Virus record (IMG/VR): IMGVR_UViG_3300027852_000170
Location: 1 to 23,391 of that record
Strand: one strand, 5' to 3'
Source: a virus
Length of the DNA: 23,391 nt
The notes beneath the pieces are model-generated. The model was not told where the DNA came from and did no database searches. It was given only the letters and a program-made list of their open reading frames with translations. A program made the position numbers and the translations under genes. This document shows positions 14,589-20,919 of this stretch, piece after piece. How positions within the stretch are numbered: the first letter of the stretch is position 1; every line of letters starts with the position of its first letter.

Positions 14589-15054
14589 TAATATTCTTTT
14601 TATTCATTTTCTTTTTAATTCGAGAAATAGACATATCAGAGGTGTTAAAATCCTTAGCTATTGCCTTTAGCGTATCTCCTTTTTCAAGGCGCTTTTCTAT
14701 TTTCTCTACATCCTTTTTAGAAAGTTGACTCAGGCTACTTCGTTTCACCTCTTTGGTTCCCATTTTTGGGTTGAATCCACAGGGTTTCCATTCTAAATTG
14801 GTATAATGAAATCCTTTACTTTTTTCGATGCGTGTTGCACACCAGCGTGGATTATCAGCCATACCATTCCAACACTCACAAACTAATTTTGCAACACTGT
14901 TTGAACGACCTTTGAAGTACACGTACTTTAAGTCTGTATTTCGTTCTTTGCGATTGGCTTCTTTTACTTCTAAAGTTTCGCCACAACACAAAACACTACT
15001 GCCATCTTCATTGACTTTTAAACCTTCTATTTCTGGATGATATCTATATGCCAT
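14581..15054 (-). CDS. HNH-derived protein with lost catalytic residues and a C-terminal HTH
   Basis: A 157-aa protein. Residues 1-93 follow the plan of phage HNH endonucleases with an N-terminal NUMOD-like strand region: SVAKLVCECWNGMADNPRW...FHYTNLEWKPCG. But the V-N-H-x-D-G motif that normally precedes N-x-x-x-N-L-E-W is replaced (WCATRIEKSKG), so catalytic His residues appear to be missing. Residues 113-151 are a helix-turn-helix (KKDVEKIEKRLEKGDTLKAIAKDFNTSDMSISRIKKKM). It is likely a DNA-binding regulator made from a homing-endonuclease scaffold. It sits directly after the MuB-like gene (11-bp overlap). Confidence 0.65.
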   Translation of the reverse strand: MAYRYHPEIEGLKVNEDGSSVLCCGETLEVKEANRKERNTDLKYVYFKGRSNSVAKLVCECWNGMADNPRWCATRIEKSKGFHYTNLEWKPCGFNPKMGTKEVKRSSLSQLSKKDVEKIEKRLEKGDTLKAIAKDFNTSDMSISRIKKKMNKKNING

Positions 15055-15895
15055 TTTCTAATTTGTAAATTCTTATTAACTCAGCAGCGATTCGTAAATC
15101 ACCATTGCATTTTTTTTGGATTGTACTTATCACTACTCTATCTGTGATTCCCTGTGCAGCTGCAAGTAGAGCTACATCTGCAGCACTTGTTTGTTCTAAT
15201 TCGATAAAGGTTCCAAATCGACTCAAGAGCTCTTCATATCCTTTTCTTCGGTTTCTAACTCCATCTTCCAATCGTTTTTTGAAATAATATGTTGACTGAA
15301 GTACAATGCTGCACTTCCATTTTAGTTCGTTATAGAATGTGATCAGGAAGTATAACATGCAATCACGAAGTTTATCCACTTCATCAACAATTAACTCTGG
15401 TGGAGTATCGTAATTTTTCAATCCTTTTATTATCTCTTCCATCATTTGTGGAATGCGATTGTGAGGATTACGAATTCCCATCTCCATTAAAATTTGCTGA
15501 AGGAAATGTTTTTCATCCCAATAAGAAGCGCATTCAACTCTGATAACATCTGAATTTTCAGAAGCATATTTTTTTGATACTTCTGTTTTACCAGATCCTG
15601 CATTTGCAATGATGGAAACAACCGATTGTTGCTGTTTTACTTTTTCTAATGTGGTTAGTAAAAACTTTGCATTGGTTGTTTCTACAAATTGCCAAGAGTG
15701 AGAATTATAGCCAATTTGATTGCCAATGTTTCTAAACATTTCATTACTGTAAGGTTCCCAATTCCCATTAATTAAATGAGAGATTACTGCAGTAGATACT
15801 CCTTTTAAAGAAGCAGCTGCTTTATTCTGTGAACCTTTACGATTCACATAGACTTGTAATAAGTCAACTATTTTTTGTTTCTCTTTTTGTACCAT
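15044..15895 (-). CDS. MuB-like AAA+ ATPase, transposition target selector
   Basis: 283 aa. An N-terminal HTH (about 22-47, KAAASLKGVSTAVISHLINGNW) precedes an AAA+ core with Walker A ANAGSGKT (97-104), Walker B ELIVDEVDKL (167-176) and a sensor-like SIVLQSTYYFKKRL. The C-terminal helices end with CNGDLRIAAELIRIYKL, as in Mu B and related transposition ATPases. It binds target DNA, recruits the transposase and gives target immunity. It follows the transposase gene by 7 bp, the standard A-B order of transposable phages. Confidence 0.9.
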   Translation of the reverse strand: MVQKEKQKIVDLLQVYVNRKGSQNKAAASLKGVSTAVISHLINGNWEPYSNEMFRNIGNQIGYNSHSWQFVETTNAKFLLTTLEKVKQQQSVVSIIANAGSGKTEVSKKYASENSDVIRVECASYWDEKHFLQQILMEMGIRNPHNRIPQMMEEIIKGLKNYDTPPELIVDEVDKLRDCMLYFLITFYNELKWKCSIVLQSTYYFKKRLEDGVRNRRKGYEELLSRFGTFIELEQTSAADVALLAAAQGITDRVVISTIQKKCNGDLRIAAELIRIYKLENGI

Positions 15896-15902
15896 GGTAA
15901 CT

Positions 15903-17924
15903 TTAGTTATTAATTATTCTATCAAATAGTGAATCACTATCACTTTGTAAATTTTCTTCTTTGGTTGCATATGCTGCACGTTTGGCAGCAAACTCGTAGT
16001 TGTTTTGCCCTTCAATTAGTGTATCTCTACTTATTCCTGTACGCTCAACAATATCTAAGTAGGCATTCCAATCATGCGATCTTACTTTTTCACGTACCTC
16101 AAGGTCCTTAAGCATCTGTTTATGCTCTCCTGGTTGTTTCAAGATGGCCACTTCTACATGTCTTCGTTTCTTTTGAGCATATCCTACAAATACCTTTTCT
16201 TCATTTTCGTTAATTCGATAAAGGGCTACATAGTCCTCCAGGTATTCCGGATCATAACTCACTATTAATTTTTGTTGCACATACTTGAGTTGGAAATCGA
16301 TATCGACATTACCATGTTCATCATATACTTCATATAAGTAATCTTGACCAGCTACCGTTAAAGGCATTCCGTGTGCATAGTATTTCTTAGGCTTAGTTTC
16401 ATTGATCCAAAACATTGAAATACGTTCTAGTGTTCCAAGTTCCTGAGTGTATTTTGATTTGATATTGAAGTACTCATTTCGAGTTTTTGAAGCTTTCTTC
16501 GATCGTAATCGTTCGTTCCATTCCTGGACCATTATCTCCCAATGTTTCTGAAGCTCTTCAAAAGAGGGTAAGGCTCCTTTATTTTCGTGAATAAAATCTA
16601 AGTTAGCTTTAGATCGTAATTGTTTTGTTTTGATACCTTGGCCATCAGAGAACCAACGTTTATTTATAACCTGTTGCTGCAGTCTGTTAAAAACCTGTTC
16701 AATAGGATTTGATTTTCTACCTACTTTGTGATGGTAATGTTGACCTCCTTTTGCAATTACTTTACTATAAAGCTCTTGCATTCGTTTTGATCTATGAGCG
16801 GACTGAGCATCGTACGTAAATAAATAAGGTTTTGCTCCAGCTTCATCTACTGCCATTCTAAGTGCTATAAAATGATCAATATGATTCTCAGTTAATGAAA
16901 ATGAATAACCAAGTATCTTTTCAGAAAACACATCGATAACAACATTGATCTTACAGACCGCTGCCATCTTAGATTTATTGTCCCAATAATGAACTGCATC
17001 AAGCTTAGTTCCATCAATGGCCCAGTGAGCATTTGGAAATAATCTATTTTTATCTTTGCTTAATGTATGAGCATAACGTTTATTGTAAACTTCCTCGCCG
17101 TGCCTTGCTAAGGTCCAAATACGTTCTCTTTCAGGTTTCATTAAGTAATTCGCAATACCAGACTCAGATAAATAAGGCCATCCATAATTACATCTCACTT
17201 TATTATAAAGCTCATGGAGATCATAAAATGAATTCTTAATAGGTAGGCATTGTTGAGCCATTAACCAATCTCCAATTTCATCAGTTATTTTAATTGAATT
17301 AGAATTACAATAATTATCATGAATTAAACCTTCTAGTCCTGTACGTGGATACCTCTTGTTTGGTTTTTCTAAAATGCAAGATTCGTATTTTGCTCGTAGA
17401 GCTCTGGAGTTGGTTGGTAGATCAAAAGGATATCGATCTTTAATTTCTTTGGAGAGGCTATGGATTGATTTTGTAAAGCGACTCCATAATTCGCCTTTGT
17501 TGATTTTTGGGTTTGCAGTAGTGATCTTTGCATGAACCTCTTTAATTGCATTAAACACAATTACATTGGCTGTATAGGTCTCAACTGCTTTTTCGTTTAC
17601 TTCAGATAAATACCTACTATCTTCAAGTTCGTAATTTGCAAAAAATGCAGCTACATTTTCATCATACTTTAAGTACCTGGAGAATGGAATTGTTTTACTT
17701 TCTTCGTAAGGATCTATCTGCAGATCATGCTCTATGATATTACGGAAGCGTTGTGGAAGACTATCATAAATGTATAAAGCGTAATTTCCTAAACCTCTAC
17801 CAGAACGAGCCTTTTTGATTTTACCTTTGTGGACCAAAAACTTCAAATTTGAAATAGAAGTTATTCCAGTTTCATCAAGCCAATTAGCTCTTACACATAA
17901 AGTATTTCCGTAATATTCAAACAT
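15903..17924 (-). CDS. MuA-like DDE transposase of a transposable prophage
   Basis: 673 aa from ATG 17924 (MFEYYGNTLCVR). The longer frame upstream is discounted because it would translate a GC-rich hairpin. N-terminal winged-helix-type DNA-binding segments (MFEYYGNTLCVRANWL...GYALYIYDSLP-like) recognise the phage ends. The catalytic core of the rve/RNase H type shows HWAIDGTKLD (Asp304), FTYDAQSAH (Asp372) and SNPIEQVFNRLQ (Glu409). A beta-barrel region and charged tail follow, as in MuA domain III. It performs strand transfer for integration and replicative transposition. It is the first gene of the long early operon. Confidence 0.92.
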   Translation of the reverse strand: MFEYYGNTLCVRANWLDETGITSISNLKFLVHKGKIKKARSGRGLGNYALYIYDSLPQRFRNIIEHDLQIDPYEESKTIPFSRYLKYDENVAAFFANYELEDSRYLSEVNEKAVETYTANVIVFNAIKEVHAKITTANPKINKGELWSRFTKSIHSLSKEIKDRYPFDLPTNSRALRAKYESCILEKPNKRYPRTGLEGLIHDNYCNSNSIKITDEIGDWLMAQQCLPIKNSFYDLHELYNKVRCNYGWPYLSESGIANYLMKPERERIWTLARHGEEVYNKRYAHTLSKDKNRLFPNAHWAIDGTKLDAVHYWDNKSKMAAVCKINVVIDVFSEKILGYSFSLTENHIDHFIALRMAVDEAGAKPYLFTYDAQSAHRSKRMQELYSKVIAKGGQHYHHKVGRKSNPIEQVFNRLQQQVINKRWFSDGQGIKTKQLRSKANLDFIHENKGALPSFEELQKHWEIMVQEWNERLRSKKASKTRNEYFNIKSKYTQELGTLERISMFWINETKPKKYYAHGMPLTVAGQDYLYEVYDEHGNVDIDFQLKYVQQKLIVSYDPEYLEDYVALYRINENEEKVFVGYAQKKRRHVEVAILKQPGEHKQMLKDLEVREKVRSHDWNAYLDIVERTGISRDTLIEGQNNYEFAAKRAAYATKEENLQSDSDSLFDRIINN

Positions 17925-17943
17925 ATTATTTTTTTTACTTAGT

Positions 17944-17983
17944 TCCCGCCGTGGTGTCGAAACCACGCTAAGCCGTGGCGGGA
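17944..17983. promoter_or_regulatory. GC-rich hairpin in the transposase leader with alternative pairings
   Basis: TCCCGCC (17944-17950) and GGCGGGA (17977-17983) are a perfect 7-bp inverted repeat in otherwise AT-rich DNA, 20 bp before the transposase ATG. Inside, GTGGT/ACCAC (17951-17966) and CCACG/CGTGG (17963-17978) are mutually exclusive hairpins sharing the CCAC segment. GCCGTGG also occurs twice in direct order. This may be an attenuator-like leader or a protein-binding site; it lacks a long U run on the transposase side. Confidence 0.45.
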
Positions 17984-17986
17984 TTT

Positions 17987-18023
17987 TCACTATATTTGGA
18001 TTACCAATCTTAAACTATAGTGA
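17987..18023. promoter_or_regulatory. Divergent promoter region with 8-bp inverted repeat and a TAnnTTTG box
   Basis: TCACTATA (17987-17994) and TATAGTGA (18016-18023) form an inverted repeat centred between the transposase leader and the zinc-ribbon gene, suitable for a dimeric regulator. TATATTTG (17991-17998, +) matches the Bacteroidota -7 box TAnnTTTG and lies 27 bp before the plus-strand ATG. No clear -33 TTTG is seen. The promoter call is therefore tentative. Confidence 0.35.
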
Positions 18024-18024
18024 T

Positions 18025-18228
18025 ATGAGTACTAATTATTCTAATTCAAAATGTCCATCTTGTAATAACTCTTCATTTGAAATGATAGAAGAAACACCTA
18101 AAGGATCAAGTTTTAAATTAATGTTCATTCGATGTAAATCATGTAAAACAGTCGTGGGTGTTACTGATTATTTTAACACCAATTTTCTACTTAAAAAATT
18201 AGCTGAAAAGCTTAATCTCGAAATTTGA
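18025..18228 (+). CDS. Small zinc-ribbon protein (67 aa)
   Basis: ATG 18025. CPSC (10-13) and CKSC (37-40) form a zinc ribbon with strands KLMFIRCKSCKTVVGV between and after, and a C-terminal helix (LKKLAEKLNL). The fold resembles small zinc ribbons that are common in Bacteroidota phages and mobile elements, of unknown role. It is transcribed divergently from the transposase operon and its 3' end overlaps that of the converging 118-aa gene by 17 bp. Confidence 0.75.
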   Translation: MSTNYSNSKCPSCNNSSFEMIEETPKGSSFKLMFIRCKSCKTVVGVTDYFNTNFLLKKLAEKLNLEI

Positions 18229-18568
18229 TTACAATGAGTTTACCTTGAATGGATGAATTATTTGGTTCTTTCTTTAATTGTTTAACTATATTTTTTAACT
18301 CATTTAAATTTGAATATTCAATAAGATCTGCTTCGATTGGATTGCTTACTGCAGCTTTTGAAGGATCATTAATATGAAATTCATTTTTTAAATTAAGTTT
18401 AATGTTAGTTTCAGAACTATCACAAAGTTTGCTATTTTTTAAACCCTGTTTTAAAACCTCGAAGAGTTCATGTTGAATATCTTCTTTATCTTTTATATCG
18501 GTTCTATTTAAGGTGACGATTATATCACCTCTTATACCTGTTAATTGAATTTGATGTTTTTGTATCAT
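18212..18568 (-). CDS. Hypothetical protein (118 aa) of the immunity region
   Basis: ATG 18568, 5 bp downstream of the Cro-like gene, so probably cotranscribed with it. Beta strands at the N-terminus (QIQLTGIRGDIIVTLNRTDI), a helical middle (DIQHELFEVLKQGLKN), and a final strand (QGKLIVIKFRD). No motif recognised. Its place right after the Cro-like gene suggests a role early after induction, but that is only positional. Confidence 0.6.
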   Translation of the reverse strand: MIQKHQIQLTGIRGDIIVTLNRTDIKDKEDIQHELFEVLKQGLKNSKLCDSSETNIKLNLKNEFHINDPSKAAVSNPIEADLIEYSNLNELKNIVKQLKKEPNNSSIQGKLIVIKFRD

Positions 18569-18573
18569 ATCAC

Positions 18574-18780
18574 TTATTTTAAAAATTGAAGGAATTCGTA
18601 AATGACATTTAATATATCCATAGATTTCTGTGAATTTATTTCACGTTCACCATTAATGATCATATTAACATATCGAGGAGAACAACTTTCATGTCCTTTT
18701 GTAGTAACTACTTTATTAGCGACTCTTCCAGTTTGTCTGTCTAAGATTCTTTTTTCAGTAGGGGAAAAGATTACTTTCAT
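18574..18780 (-). CDS. Cro/Ner-like small DNA-binding protein (68 aa)
   Basis: ATG 18780. The short protein has a Cro-like helical core; SPRYVNMIINGERE (34-47) matches the recognition-helix and turn pattern of XRE-type HTHs (S-x-x-Y/T-V-x-x-I-x-x-G-x-R). It is divergent from the CI-like repressor across an 89-bp region with repeated operator motifs, and its promoter overlaps one of them. In Mu-type phages the equivalent (Ner) shuts down early transcription. The N-terminus (residues 1-30) is less typical. Confidence 0.65.
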   Translation of the reverse strand: MKVIFSPTEKRILDRQTGRVANKVVTTKGHESCSPRYVNMIINGEREINSQKSMDILNVIYEFLQFLK

Positions 18781-18793
18781 TTTTTTATGTACA

Positions 18794-18816
18794 TTTGTTC
18801 TTGTTACAAGTACAAA
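18794..18816. promoter_or_regulatory. 23-bp near-perfect palindrome in the switch region
   Basis: TTTGT-T-CTTGTTACAAG-T-ACAAA: outer arms TTTGT/ACAAA and inner arms CTTGT/ACAAG match perfectly, with only the central base and one pair outside symmetry. It lies just upstream of the Cro-like ATG and differs from the AGAAAACTTTCT operators, so it may be the site of a different regulator or of Cro rather than CI. Confidence 0.5.
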
Positions 18817-18842
18817 AATATAGAAAACTTTCTAATTACAAA
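18813..18842 (-). promoter_or_regulatory. Bacteroidota-type promoter of the Cro-like gene
   Basis: On the minus strand TTTG (plus 18839-18842) is followed after 18 bp by TATTTTTG (plus 18813-18820), matching TTTG-N17-23-TAnnTTTG. The ATG is 32 bp further on. One AGAAAACTTTCT operator sits exactly between the two boxes, so a bound repressor would block sigma-factor contact. Confidence 0.55.
18820..18833. promoter_or_regulatory. Repressor operator copy 1 (ATAGAAAACTTTCT)
   Basis: A 14-bp motif containing the inverted half-sites AGAAA and TTTCT around a 2-bp centre. An identical copy occurs 31 bp away, about three helical turns. It lies within the Cro-like promoter. Confidence 0.65.
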
Positions 18843-18850
18843 ACAAAAAC

Positions 18851-18864
18851 ATAGAAAACTTTCT
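18851..18864. promoter_or_regulatory. Repressor operator copy 2 (ATAGAAAACTTTCT)
   Basis: An identical second copy, ending 5 bp before the CI-like repressor ATG at 18870. Occupancy here would repress the repressor's own expression, as in classical phage switches. The spacing to copy 1 puts both sites on the same DNA face. Confidence 0.65.
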
Positions 18865-18869
18865 CATTT

Positions 18870-19280
18870 ATGAGTAAAATCGTTGAAAGAATAGGTGAAT
18901 ACATTGAATTTAAAGGCTTAAAGGTTAGTAGAGTTGAGAGCAGTATTAATGTCTCTAACGGTACTTTAAGCAAGCCTATTGCTAATAATAAGTCTATAAA
19001 AACAGAAACATTAGAAAAGTTTCTAAGTTTTCCGGAATATAGCGATATTAATCTTCAATGGCTTTTTACTGGAGAGGGTAGTGTTATTATTAATGAAAGA
19101 AACTATCATATAGTAGCTGAAGAACAATTACAATATGCTAATTTAACTCATGAAGAGTTAGTCTATGAATTTTTAAAACATAAGAAGGAATCAAATGAAG
19201 ATATTGATCAACTTGTTAAAAGTGTTGGTAATATTGAATTAGAACTGGATGAGATTAAAGAAAAAAAGGATGCTAATTAA
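18870..19280 (+). CDS. CI-like phage repressor with XRE-type HTH
   Basis: A 136-aa protein. Residues 3-75 are the HTH form frequent in Bacteroidota phage repressors: MSKIVERIGEYIEFKGLKVSRVESSINVSNGTLSKPI, then SINLQWLFTGEG-like (DINLQWLFTGEGSVI), the usual helix closing this domain. The C-terminal half is acidic and coiled-coil-like (NEDIDQLVKSVGNIELELDEIKEKK), probably for oligomerisation; there is no peptidase domain, so induction is not by simple self-cleavage. It is divergent from the Cro-like gene with two operators between. Confidence 0.85.
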   Translation: MSKIVERIGEYIEFKGLKVSRVESSINVSNGTLSKPIANNKSIKTETLEKFLSFPEYSDINLQWLFTGEGSVIINERNYHIVAEEQLQYANLTHEELVYEFLKHKKESNEDIDQLVKSVGNIELELDEIKEKKDAN

Positions 19281-19441
19281 TCGTTATTAATTTTATCTAC
19301 AAAATCGGTTACTTTAGATCCTAAACTATTTAAACTTTTTGATATTGATTTTCTAATCGTAGATCTTTCTTTAGGCGTTAAAGTATCTCTAAGACTTTTA
19401 TAGTTATCAATTTCCTTTAATATTTTTGTTCTACTACTCAT
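19277..19441 (-). CDS. Small basic protein (54 aa)
   Basis: ATG 19441 (MSSRTKILKEIDNYKSL) was chosen over a longer frame because it overlaps the end of the upstream membrane-protein gene by a few bases, as elsewhere here. Charged and helical (TLTPKERSTIRKSISKSLNSLGSKVTDFVDKI). Its stop overlaps the stop of the repressor gene on the other strand. No family recognised. Confidence 0.5.
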   Translation of the reverse strand: MSSRTKILKEIDNYKSLRDTLTPKERSTIRKSISKSLNSLGSKVTDFVDKINND

Positions 19442-19835
19442 TTTCTTTGGGACGTTTTTTATAAAAATAAAATGCAATTAATAATCCTGCAATAATCAAT
19501 GTTACATAGAATTTAGTGTCAGCATTGTTCCATTCGGTTCCTTGCTGAGTAAACACTCTAATTATTAACTGGTAGGTTGTCATAATAATTGGAAGCCCGA
19601 GAACAAACCTCCATATTTCTCCTTTAGATTTCCACCATAAAAGAAATAAAATTATAAGGAATCTTAATTCAGCCCCAACTGTATAAGAATATACCCGAAG
19701 AGAGGATCTTCCGATTTTACCACTCCCTTTGGGTATAAAGTCATGAATGTATATTAGCAAAGTAGCTAATACAATAATAAAAATTACTTTAAATGTCGTC
19801 GTCGGTGATTTCGTCATCTCCAATTTGTTGTTCAT
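19434..19835 (-). CDS. Multi-pass membrane protein (133 aa)
   Basis: ATG 19835, or ATG 19817 which would shorten the overlap with the lipoprotein gene. Four hydrophobic segments are visible: VIFIIVLATLLIYIHDFI, LRFLIILFLLWW, FVLGLPIIMTTYQLII and FYVTLIIAGLLIAFYFY, separated by basic loops. No family recognised. It lies next to the repressor at the early end of the prophage, the usual place for genes expressed in lysogens, so a superinfection-exclusion function is possible. It could equally be host DNA. Confidence 0.65.
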   Translation of the reverse strand: MNNKLEMTKSPTTTFKVIFIIVLATLLIYIHDFIPKGSGKIGRSSLRVYSYTVGAELRFLIILFLLWWKSKGEIWRFVLGLPIIMTTYQLIIRVFTQQGTEWNNADTKFYVTLIIAGLLIAFYFYKKRPKENE

Positions 19836-19926
19836 TATTTACTCCATTATTATCTGGAGTACAACTTGTAAACACATTCATAGTTACTGCAAAGAAAAAC
19901 ATTGCAAAAAAAGTTACTTTTTTCAT
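19789..19926 (-). CDS. Small lipoprotein (45 aa)
   Basis: ATG 19926. MKKVTFFAMFFFAVTMNVFTSC is a short basic start, hydrophobic core and lipobox-like end with the lipidation Cys22, typical of Bacteroidota lipoproteins. The mature part (TPDNNGVNNEQQIGDDEITDDDI) is only about 24 residues and strongly acidic. It overlaps the start of the next membrane-protein gene by 47 bp in another frame. A pairing with that membrane protein at the cell envelope is suggested by the overlap only. Confidence 0.6.
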   Translation of the reverse strand: MKKVTFFAMFFFAVTMNVFTSCTPDNNGVNNEQQIGDDEITDDDI

Positions 19927-20244
19927 AATAAATAAATTTTAGGATTAAACCATAAATTTATTTATTAAAACAACTCATCTTAAACTCTTGTACTTAAGAT
20001 ATTAACGTGTTGTTAACTATGCTTTTTTAATTAGGGAGTTTCAAATATATGAAAAATACTACAAAGCTTCTTACGTATAAATACTTAATTGTTCAAAAAA
20101 GGACAAAACATACACAAAAAGTACAGCCATTATAGGTCTATTTTACAGAAAAACATGTAAAAGATACCCGTTCTTAACGTAACGTTCTGTATTTAGGGTG
20201 TTTACAAAATAAACTCATATATAAAAAACTATCATACCCCCCCT

Positions 20245-20319
20245 AACTCAACCCTTTTTTAGTGCATTTCGGGTCAAACTCATGTAGTATTACCCAAAAC
20301 TCAACACGTTTTTTAGTAC
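20245..20319 (+). repeat. Direct repeat pair, AACTCAAC...TTTTTTAGTRC
   Basis: AACTCAACCC-TTTTTTAGTGC (20245-20265) and AACTCAACACG-TTTTTTAGTAC (20298-20319) are near-identical 21-22-bp units, start-to-start 53 bp. The size and directness are like transposase end-binding sites of Mu-type phages; binding itself is inference. Confidence 0.55.
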
Positions 20320-20324
20320 TTTTT

Positions 20325-20360
20325 CTAACCCCTAATCTAACCCCTAACCTAACCGCTAAC
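20325..20360 (+). repeat. 12-bp tandem repeat, three units
   Basis: CTAACCCCTAAT, CTAACCCCTAAC and CTAACCGCTAAC follow each other without gap, and a degenerate CCTAAAA continues. The pattern is telomere-like in appearance but chromosomal. It could be a protein-binding array or replication slippage product. Confidence 0.8.
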
Positions 20361-20541
20361 CCTAAAATGTACTTTTTATAGTTCATAATGAAAATGGTTC
20401 GTTTTAGGCTGTTAAATAGCGTTTAAACACTTTTTTAAAGGGTGTTAAATACGCCTCTATGCCTTTTAAATAGTAGTTTTAAGGCATATTACTAATAAAA
20501 GTGTAGTTTTGTATTAAAAGATAGTAGTTAAAGCCTAGCGC

Positions 20542-20569
20542 AATGGTAGCACAATGGTATCAAATGGTA
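20542..20569 (+). repeat. Three phased AATGGTA direct repeats
   Basis: AATGGTA at 20542, 20553 and 20563, spaced 11 and 10 bp, so all face the same side of the helix. This is an iteron-like arrangement for cooperative protein binding. One GTACTTTTT motif begins 8 bp further on. Confidence 0.6.
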
Positions 20570-20724
20570 ATAAATTGTACTTTTTGCTTCGTTGTAGAAA
20601 ACTAGTATAAATAGCCATGAAGTACTAAAAACATTGAAAAAATCGACCTTTTTTAGACTTTTTTATATTGTACTATTTGTTTTAGGGGGTGTAATAAAAC
20701 ATGCCTAAAAAAAGGCACGTTTCA

Positions 20725-20745
20725 TATACGAGACCGTTGTAAGTA
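20725..20745. repeat. Left inverted end of the restriction-modification cassette
   Basis: TATAC...GTTGTAAGTA (20725-20745): its reverse complement begins TACTTACAAC and ends GTATA, as does the segment at 23361-23380 on the far side of the two-gene operon. The two thus form imperfect inverted ends of a roughly 2.65-kb unit. Confidence 0.5.
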
Positions 20746-20786
20746 ATGCGAAAATCGAGCTAAAATTGAAAATTTGAACTAAAAAA

Positions 20787-20876
20787 GCCAACGCGCAAAC
20801 AGCACATTTATTTTTTTGCCAACACTAAATGCCAACGCTTAAAAAAATAAAAGAGCTGTTTCTTGCCAACGCTCAA
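20787..20876 (+). repeat. Left GCCAACGC-containing direct repeat (about 90 bp)
   Basis: Contains GCCAACGC at 20787, 20831 and 20865 and GCCAACAC at 20818, and ends in TTGCCAACGCTCAA preceded by AAAAGAG. The same succession of words, in the same orientation, recurs at 23224-23315 after the operon. Confidence 0.6.
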
Positions 20877-20919
20877 AATAGTGTTAAATTGGAAACTGAT
20901 AAAAAATTTGAAATAGAAT

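Larger units (their letters stand above)
19927..20919. other. 993-bp gene-free, repeat-rich region: probable prophage end
   Basis: No credible gene is seen on either strand. Contents in order: an AAAAAGTAC motif (20116-20124) and three GTACTTTTT copies in the other orientation (20316, 20369, 20577). A direct repeat pair of about 21 bp (20245 and 20298). A three-unit 12-bp tandem repeat (20325-20360). Three helically spaced AATGGTA boxes (20542-20569). A TGCCT/AGGCA hairpin with an A6 loop (20702-20717). In Mu-like phages the repressor end is followed by the terminal transposase-binding sites, so the prophage end is probably here. The exact end and target duplication could not be fixed. Confidence 0.5.

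Noticed and set aside
17925-17990. N-terminal extension of the transposase through the GC-rich hairpin
   Set aside because: The extension would translate a strong inverted repeat, and MFEYYGN is a natural start.
20325-20360. CRISPR array or telomere
   Set aside because: Units are 12 bp, contiguous and without spacers, and there are only three, so neither fits.
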